Assembly (NCBI RefSeq): GCF_029537485.1 | Contig: NZ_JARPUS010000011.1 | Coordinates: 62,001 to 126,000 of the forward strand | Length of the DNA stretch: 64,000 nt | Direction of reading: 5' to 3' | From: Pseudomonas sp. GOM6 | GTDB lineage: Bacteria; Pseudomonadota; Gammaproteobacteria; Pseudomonadales; Pseudomonadaceae | Shown here: piece by piece, positions 58,799-64,000 of the stretch | Position numbering within the stretch: the first letter of the stretch is position 1 | How the letters are laid out: each line of letters opens with the position of its first letter | Notes under the pieces: generated by a model | Databases searched by the model: none | Seen by the model: the letters and a program-made list of their open reading frames with translations, nothing else | What the model was told of the DNA's origin: nothing | Translations under genes and position numbers: made by a program

Positions 58799-60706
58799 AT
58801 GCCGACCACCTTCCACGAGATCCCTCGCGAGCGTCCCGTCACGCCGCTGCTCGACCGTGCCGACACCCCGGATGGCTTGCGCCACCTGGCCGAGAGCGAG
58901 CTGGAAAGCCTCGCCGACGAGCTGCGCCAGTACCTGCTGTACAGCGTCGGCCAGACCGGCGGGCACTTTGGCGCCGGCCTCGGCGTGGTCGAGCTGACCA
59001 TCGCCCTGCACTACATCTTCGACACCCCGGATGACCGCCTGGTGTGGGACGTCGGCCACCAGGCCTACCCGCACAAGATCCTCACCGGCCGTCGCGAACG
59101 CATGGGCACGCTGCGCCAAAAAGACGGCCTGGCCGCCTTCCCGCGCCGCAGCGAGAGCGAGTACGACACCTTCGGCGTTGGCCACTCCAGCACCAGCATC
59201 AGCGCCGCACTGGGCATGGCCATCGCCGCCAAGCTGCAGGGCAGCAAGCGCAAGAGCGTGGCGGTGATCGGCGACGGCGCGCTGACCGCCGGCATGGCCT
59301 TCGAGGCGCTCAACCATGCGTCCGATGTGAAGGCTGACATGCTGGTGGTGCTCAACGACAACGACATGTCGATCTCCAAGAACGTCGGTGGCCTGTCCAA
59401 CTACCTGGCCAAGATCATCTCCAGCCGCACCTATTCGAGCATGCGCGAAGGCAGCAAGAAGATCCTCTCGCGCCTGCCCGGCGCCTGGGAGATCGCGCGC
59501 AAGGTCGAGGAACACGCCAAGGGCATGCTGGTCCCCGGCACCCTGTTCGAGGAGCTGGGCTGGAACTATGTCGGCCCCATCGACGGCCACGACCTGCCGA
59601 CCCTGCTCGCCACCCTGCGCAACATGCGCGACCTCGAAGGCCCGCAGTTCCTCCATGTGGTGACCAAGAAGGGCAAGGGCTTCGCCCCCGCCGAGGCCGA
59701 CCCGATCGGCTACCACGCGATCACCAAGCTGGACCCGATCAACAAGCCCCAGGGCGAGCCGAAGAAAGCCGCCGGGCCGAAGTACTCCGCGGTGTTCGGC
59801 CAGTGGCTGTGCGACATGGCGGCTGCCGACCCGCGCCTGCTCGGCATCACCCCGGCAATGAAGGAAGGCTCCGACCTGGTGGCCTTCAGCGAACGCTTCC
59901 CGGAGCGCTATTTCGACGTCGCCATCGCCGAGCAGCACGCCGTGACCCTGGCGGCCGGCATGGCCTGCGAGGGCGCCAAGCCGGTGGTGGCGATCTACTC
60001 GACCTTCCTGCAGCGCGCCTACGACCAGCTGATCCATGACGTCGCGGTGCAGAACCTCGATGTGCTGTTCGCCATCGACCGCGCCGGCCTGGTCGGCGAA
60101 GACGGCCCGACCCACGCCGGCAGCTTCGACCTGTCCTACCTGCGCTGCATCCCCGGCATGCTGGTGATGACGCCCAGCGACGAGAACGAGTTGCGCCTGC
60201 TGCTGACCACCGGTCACCAGTTCAACGGCCCGGCCGCGGTGCGCTATCCGCGCGGCAGCGGGCCGAATGCCGCCATCGACCCGGCCCTCAACGCCGTGGA
60301 GATCGGCAAGGCCGTGGTACGCCGCCAGGGCAAGGGCACCGCCTTGCTGGTGTTCGGCGTGCAACTGGCCGAGGCCCTGCGCGTGGGCGAAACCCTGGAT
60401 GCCAGCGTGGTCGACATGCGTTTCGTCAAACCCCTGGACGAAGCCTTGCTGCGCGAGCTGGCCGCCAGCCACGAACTGCTGGTGACCCTCGAGGAAAACA
60501 GCGTAATGGGTGGCGCCGGCAGCGCGGTGAGCGAATTCCTCGCCGCCGAGAATATCGTCATGCCACTGCTGCACCTGGGCCTGCCCGACTACTACGTCGA
60601 GCATGCCAAGCCGGCGCAGATGCTGGCTGAATGCGGTCTGGACGAAGCCGGCATCGAGGCGGCCGTCCGTCGCCGTCTGCAGCAGCTTGAACAGGGTTCA
60701 TGTTGA
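58799..60706 (+). CDS. dxs: 1-deoxy-D-xylulose-5-phosphate synthase
   Basis: This 635-residue TPP-dependent enzyme condenses pyruvate and glyceraldehyde 3-phosphate, the first step of the MEP isoprenoid pathway. TPP motif: [20 protein letters not shown]. Other blocks are [41 protein letters not shown] and YPRGSGPN. The start [13 protein letters not shown] is the family start. It is separated from ispA by the carboxylase and epoxide hydrolase genes. A terminator follows. Confidence 0.96.
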   Translation: MPTTFHEIPRERPVTPLLDRADTPDGLRHLAESELESLADELRQYLLYSVGQTGGHFGAGLGVVELTIALHYIFDTPDDRLVWDVGHQAYPHKILTGRRERMGTLRQKDGLAAFPRRSESEYDTFGVGHSSTSISAALGMAIAAKLQGSKRKSVAVIGDGALTAGMAFEALNHASDVKADMLVVLNDNDMSISKNVGGLSNYLAKIISSRTYSSMREGSKKILSRLPGAWEIARKVEEHAKGMLVPGTLFEELGWNYVGPIDGHDLPTLLATLRNMRDLEGPQFLHVVTKKGKGFAPAEADPIGYHAITKLDPINKPQGEPKKAAGPKYSAVFGQWLCDMAAADPRLLGITPAMKEGSDLVAFSERFPERYFDVAIAEQHAVTLAAGMACEGAKPVVAIYSTFLQRAYDQLIHDVAVQNLDVLFAIDRAGLVGEDGPTHAGSFDLSYLRCIPGMLVMTPSDENELRLLLTTGHQFNGPAAVRYPRGSGPNAAIDPALNAVEIGKAVVRRQGKGTALLVFGVQLAEALRVGETLDASVVDMRFVKPLDEALLRELAASHELLVTLEENSVMGGAGSAVSEFLAAENIVMPLLHLGLPDYYVEHAKPAQMLAECGLDEAGIEAAVRRRLQQLEQGSC

Positions 60707-60734
60707 ACCGCCGTAAACTTGCTTGAGCTTGGCC

Positions 60735-60767
60735 ACGCCGTGCACTAAGGTGCGCGGCGTTTTTCTT
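60735..60767 (+). terminator. Terminator after dxs
   Basis: ACGCCGTGCAC, TAAG and GTGCGCGGCGT form a stem with one mismatch, followed by TTTTC. It stands between dxs and the cobalamin riboswitch. Confidence 0.75.
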
Positions 60768-60771
60768 TCTG

Positions 60772-60952
60772 ACAGGTGCGCTGGCCAAGGCCAGCGATAA
60801 TCGGGAAGCCGGTGCGCCAATAGGCAATCCCGGCACTGCCCCCGCAACGGTAATCGACCGCGAGCCCAGGCTCGCAGGCCCGCTCAACAGCCACTGGAGT
60901 TATCCGGGAAGGCGAGCCGGCCGGCGTCGAGAGTCCGGAGACCGGCCTGACG
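60772..60952 (+). promoter_or_regulatory. Cobalamin (B12) riboswitch
   Basis: The typical parts are present: an initial ACAGGTGCG stem, AATCGGGAAGCCGGTGCG, GCACTGCCCCCGCAACGGTAA and the B12 box GCCACTGGAGTTATCCGGGAAGG (split here as GCCACTGG and AGTTATCCGGGAAGG), closing with GAGTCCGGAGACCGGCCTG. It lies about 95 bases before btuB and should switch it off when B12 is abundant. Ends are approximate. Beyond it and the terminator the 342-base dxs-btuB gap has no gene. Confidence 0.93.
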
Positions 60953-61048
60953 GATTTCGACTGGTGTTGCGGAGGGCCGCACCGTCAGGCGCCCGTGCGC
61001 GCCTGTCTCCCGCCCTCCTCGAAGTGTGCATTCTTTGAGGAACCTTGC

Positions 61049-62956
61049 ATGAAGCTGTCCCGTCTAGCCCTCGCCGTGGCCCTGGCCCCCGGCCTGGCCG
61101 TCGCCGATGATCTGTCCCGTGATCAGGCGCTGAAACTCTCCGATACCGTCATCACCGCCAACCGCGACGTGCAGCAACGCGGCGAGAGCAGCGCGGCGAT
61201 CAGCGTGTTCACCCGTAAGGATATCGAGCGCCTCAACCCCAGCAGCGTCGGCGAACTGCTGAGCCGGGTGCCGGGCGTGCAGGTCATCCTCAACGGCGGC
61301 CGTGGCGCCAACACCAGCCTGTTCATCCGCGGCACCAGCAATGCCCAGAGCCTGGTGCTGATCGACGGCGTGCGCATCGGCTCGGCCTCCTCCGGCGGCG
61401 CGGCGCTGCAGTTTCTCAGCGTTGAGCAGATCGAGCGTGTCGAAGTGCTGCGCGGTTCGCGCTCGGCCATGTACGGCGCCGATGCCCTGGGCGGTGTGGT
61501 GCAGATCTTCACCCGCCGCGGCGAGGGCGAAGGCCTGCATCCCTACCTGCGCCTGGCCGGCGGCAGCGAAGGCACCTGGGAGCGCAGCCTGGGCCTGTCC
61601 GGTGGCGACGACCGTACCCGCTACAACCTGACCGGCAGCCTGGAAGAAACCGACGGTATCGACCGCAGCGATGTGTCCTACACCTCCGACGCCGACCACG
61701 ATGCCTTCCGCAACCGCAGCTTCAGCCTCAACCTGGCCCACAGCCTGAGCGATGATCTGGAAATCGGCCTGAGCGCCCTCGACCAGCGTGGCAAGAGTGA
61801 GTACGACAACCCCTACGGCCGCTTCGACAACAGCACCTACCTCAGCTACCCGGCCGAGAACTGGAGCGAATTCAGTCAAAGCAGCGTCTCCGCCTACGTC
61901 GACGCCAACCTCGCGGACAGCTGGAGCAGCCGCCTGGAGCTGGGTCACAGCGAAGACAAGCAGGAAGATTTCGACAAGCTTTACCCCGGTAGCGATGTGT
62001 TCAACACCTACCGCGACTCGGCCGCCTGGCTGAACACCCTGCAGCTCGGCAACGGCCAGCAGCTGCGCGTTGGCCTGGACTACCAGGAAGACACCCTGCA
62101 CAGCAGCACCGCCTACAGCGAAGAAGAGCGCTGGAACCAGGCCGTCTTTATCCAGCACGGCTACCAGGGCGAACACTTCTCCACCGAGTTAGGCCTGCGC
62201 CACGACAAGAACGAGCAGTACGGCAGCGAAAACACCTGGAACGCCGCGCTGACCCTGCCGCTGAACGCGGCCAACGAGTTGGTGCTGTCGTACGCCGAAG
62301 GTTTCCGCGTGCCGACCTTCAACGACCTCTACGGCCCGGATGACTGGGGCAGCAACCCCAACCTCGACCCGGAGCGTTCGCGGAGCTACGAGCTGCAGTG
62401 GCGCAGCCAGCTGGCCGAAAACACGCGCCTGGAGGCCTCGCTGTACCGCACCGACGTCGAGGACCTGATCACCTATGTGTGGGACAGCTCGACCTTCATC
62501 GGTCGCAATTACAACGTCGACCAGGCGCGCATCAACGGCTTCGAGGCCAGCCTGCAGCAGCAACTCGGCGCCTGGACCGGCAACCTGTCGCTGAGCATCA
62601 TTGACCCGCGTGACCGCGACAGCGGCCACACCCTGGCCCGCCGCGCCAAGCGCCACCTGAGCCTGGATCTCGATCGCCGCCTCGGTGACTTCAATGTCGG
62701 CGCCACCTGGCAGGCCTACAGCCAGCGCTACGACGACGTCGCCAACAGCCGCGAGATCGCCGGCTACGGCGTACTCGACCTGCGCGGCAGCTGGCAGGCC
62801 AGCACCGAGCTGGCCTTCGACCTCAAGCTCGCCAACGTGCTGGACAAGGACTACAGTACCGCGCTGTACCAGTACGCCGGCGACTACCGCTATTACGGCT
62901 ACCAGGAAACCCCGCGCAGCCTGCTGCTCGGCCTGACCTGGACCCCCGCGCTGTAA
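61049..62956 (+). CDS. btuB: TonB-dependent outer-membrane cobalamin receptor
   Basis: This 635-residue receptor has a signal peptide (MKLSRLALAVALAPGLAVA) and a TonB-box-like segment (SDTVITANRDV) near residue 30. The plug domain shows NPSSVGELLSRVPGVQV, LFIRGTSNAQSLVLIDGVRIGSAS and VEVLRGSRSAMYGADALGGVVQI; a beta-barrel follows and ends LLLGLTWTPAL. It imports vitamin B12. GAGGA lies eight bases upstream of the ATG, and the cobalamin riboswitch controls it. A terminator follows 10 bases after the gene. Confidence 0.94.
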   Translation: MKLSRLALAVALAPGLAVADDLSRDQALKLSDTVITANRDVQQRGESSAAISVFTRKDIERLNPSSVGELLSRVPGVQVILNGGRGANTSLFIRGTSNAQSLVLIDGVRIGSASSGGAALQFLSVEQIERVEVLRGSRSAMYGADALGGVVQIFTRRGEGEGLHPYLRLAGGSEGTWERSLGLSGGDDRTRYNLTGSLEETDGIDRSDVSYTSDADHDAFRNRSFSLNLAHSLSDDLEIGLSALDQRGKSEYDNPYGRFDNSTYLSYPAENWSEFSQSSVSAYVDANLADSWSSRLELGHSEDKQEDFDKLYPGSDVFNTYRDSAAWLNTLQLGNGQQLRVGLDYQEDTLHSSTAYSEEERWNQAVFIQHGYQGEHFSTELGLRHDKNEQYGSENTWNAALTLPLNAANELVLSYAEGFRVPTFNDLYGPDDWGSNPNLDPERSRSYELQWRSQLAENTRLEASLYRTDVEDLITYVWDSSTFIGRNYNVDQARINGFEASLQQQLGAWTGNLSLSIIDPRDRDSGHTLARRAKRHLSLDLDRRLGDFNVGATWQAYSQRYDDVANSREIAGYGVLDLRGSWQASTELAFDLKLANVLDKDYSTALYQYAGDYRYYGYQETPRSLLLGLTWTPAL

Positions 62957-62962
62957 AACGAC

Positions 62963-62988
62963 AAAGGCCCCCTCCGGGGCCTTTTTTC
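62963..62988 (+). terminator. Terminator between btuB and the btuF-like gene
   Basis: AAAGGCCCC, CTCC and GGGGCCTTTTTT form a strong stem and T-run just after btuB. Confidence 0.9.
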
Positions 62989-63025
62989 AGCCTGATGCTG
63001 AGTAAACAACGCACATCGCGCCCGC

Positions 63026-63823
63026 CTAGCGCGCTTGGGCCAACTGCTCGCACAAGCGGGCAGTCGCTGCCAACATCTGAAAACTGGGTCGTTCCAGGCC
63101 CTTGTCCGGCACCGTCCAGACTTGCCTCAGACGCACCGCTGGTAGTTGCGGCCAGGCCTGCCAGTGCTGCAGCTCGGCACCGCTGCCGCCGAGGATCACC
63201 TCGGGTGCTCGCGCCAGTACGGCCTCGACACTGACCTGAGGTGCCGGCAGCGTGAGGTCGGCGAAGACATTGCGTGCGCCGCAGACCTGCAGCGCCTCAC
63301 CGATCAATTGGCGAGTGCCGATGGTGTACAGCGGCTGGTGCCAGATCTGGTAGAACACAGGCACCGCCGGCGAGCGGCGATAGCGCTGGCGCAGCGCCTG
63401 CATGCCGTCGCGGAACTGTGCACGCAGGTCTGCGCCCCGCTCGGGCTGGCCGACCCGCGCGCCGATCTCGGCGAACGCCTCGGCCAGCTGGTCGAAGTCG
63501 CGCGCCTCGTTCAGGTAGAGAGCCAGCCCCAGGTCGGTCAGTTGCTGGCGCTGGGCATCAGACAGGCTGCCGGGGGTGAGCAGGATCAGGTCGGGTTTGA
63601 GGCTGAGCAGGCTTTCCACATCCAGACTGCCGAAGCGGCCAACCGTCGGTAAGTCCGCCAGGCCTGCCGGCCGCTCGCCGCCATCCAGCATGCCGACCAG
63701 ACGCGACTCGGCGCCCAGCTCCAGCATGATTTCCGACATCGAGGGGGCCAGGCTGACCACCCGCTCGGCTGCCTGCGCCGCGGCACAGATCAGCAGCAGG
63801 CCGGCGGCCAGCAGTGCGCGCAT
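63026..63823 (-). CDS. btuF: Periplasmic cobalamin-binding protein (BtuF-like)
   Basis: This 265-residue periplasmic binding protein has a signal peptide (MRALLAAGLLLICAAAQAAE). It begins RVVSLAPSMSEIMLELGAESRLVGM, has LKPDLILLTPGSLSDAQRQQL near residue 70 and a conserved QRYRRSPAVPVFYQIWHQPLYTIG. This fits the BtuF/FepB type II binding-protein fold; proximity to btuB and its riboswitch favours cobalamin. No BtuCD permease genes are seen in the window. The start overlaps the stop of the upstream gene (TGATG). Confidence 0.85.
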   Translation of the reverse strand: MRALLAAGLLLICAAAQAAERVVSLAPSMSEIMLELGAESRLVGMLDGGERPAGLADLPTVGRFGSLDVESLLSLKPDLILLTPGSLSDAQRQQLTDLGLALYLNEARDFDQLAEAFAEIGARVGQPERGADLRAQFRDGMQALRQRYRRSPAVPVFYQIWHQPLYTIGTRQLIGEALQVCGARNVFADLTLPAPQVSVEAVLARAPEVILGGSGAELQHWQAWPQLPAVRLRQVWTVPDKGLERPSFQMLAATARLCEQLAQAR

Positions 63824-64000
63824 CAGCCGAGCTGGCGAGGAATACGGTACAGACAGAGCAGCACCACGCTGCTCATGGCCAGCAGGAACAGAGCCACCGC
63901 ATGCAGCCCGGTGAACAGGGCGATGGCGCCGATCCAGGCCGGCAGCACGGCGCCGAGAAAGGCCTTGCGCCGCTGCCGCGCCAGCTCCAGCCAGGCGTCG
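63823..64000 (-). CDS. C-terminal end of a small membrane protein (partial)
   Basis: The frame from the window edge encodes about 58 residues, ending ...LYRIPRQLG. They include RQRRKAFLG followed by two hydrophobic helices (AVLPAWIGAIALFTG and AVALFLLAMSSVVLLCL). The TGA stop overlaps the btuF-like start codon by one base. I do not recognise the family from this fragment; it may be a permease or a small conserved membrane protein. Confidence 0.6.
   Translation of the reverse strand, partial: DAWLELARQRRKAFLGAVLPAWIGAIALFTGLHAVALFLLAMSSVVLLCLYRIPRQLG

Overview
The window looks like chromosomal DNA of a high-GC Pseudomonas. The evidence is a ttgABC/mexAB-type efflux operon with a divergent TetR regulator, the runs nicD-alr-dnaB-rplI-rpsR-rpsF-rlmB-rnr-tRNA-Leu, opmH-thiC-nudF-yqiB-cpdA-yqiA-parE-parC and xseB-ispA-dxs, and Pseudomonas-like REP repeats. 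Species cannot be fixed from sequence reading alone. No phage, plasmid, CRISPR array or complete classical insertion sequence was seen.

Layout. 1-4.4 kb: RND efflux pump, with an operator shared with the TetR regulator. 4.5-7.0 kb: regulator, a small membrane protein, a metal-site DUF411 protein and a zinc metallopeptidase. 7.05-7.58 kb: a DUF559 (Vsr-like endonuclease fold) gene enclosed by inverted copies of a palindromic repeat that recurs elsewhere in the window. 7.6-11.2 kb: a tightly packed minus-strand GNAT / SagB-type dehydrogenase / TesB / HAD operon, divergent from a histone-deacetylase-like gene. 12.2-15.9 kb: class C beta-lactamase, class V aminotransferase and a flavoprotein. 15.9-22.8 kb: a three-gene cassette (transglutaminase-like; circularly permuted ATP-grasp plus alpha-E; transglutaminase plus DUF2126), predicted in the literature to make or attach peptides but functionally uncharacterised. 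23-27.5 kb: radical SAM YgiQ and a 7TMR-DISM diguanylate cyclase.

27.5-36 kb holds translation, replication and RNA genes ending at tRNA-Leu(CAG). 36-42 kb holds a chemoreceptor, the TolC-family OpmH, and a TPP riboswitch with thiC. 42-51.4 kb is the nudF to parC block, in which several genes overlap by 4 bases and the two topoisomerase IV subunits bracket two small exported or membrane proteins. 51.6-60.7 kb carries a PqiC-like lipoprotein, a TauE/SafE permease and xseB-ispA. A single-chain acyl-CoA carboxylase and an epoxide-hydrolase-like gene then lie between ispA and dxs. 60.7-64 kb is a B12 locus: cobalamin riboswitch, btuB, and a divergent or convergent btuF-like gene.

Most promising for follow-up are (1) the ATP-grasp/transglutaminase/DUF2126 cassette, (2) the DUF559 gene framed by inverted palindromic repeats whose relatives occur as empty inverted pairs nearby, and (3) the carboxylase plus epoxide hydrolase pair inserted into the isoprenoid operon. 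All functional calls come from motif and family recognition by eye; no database search was run.
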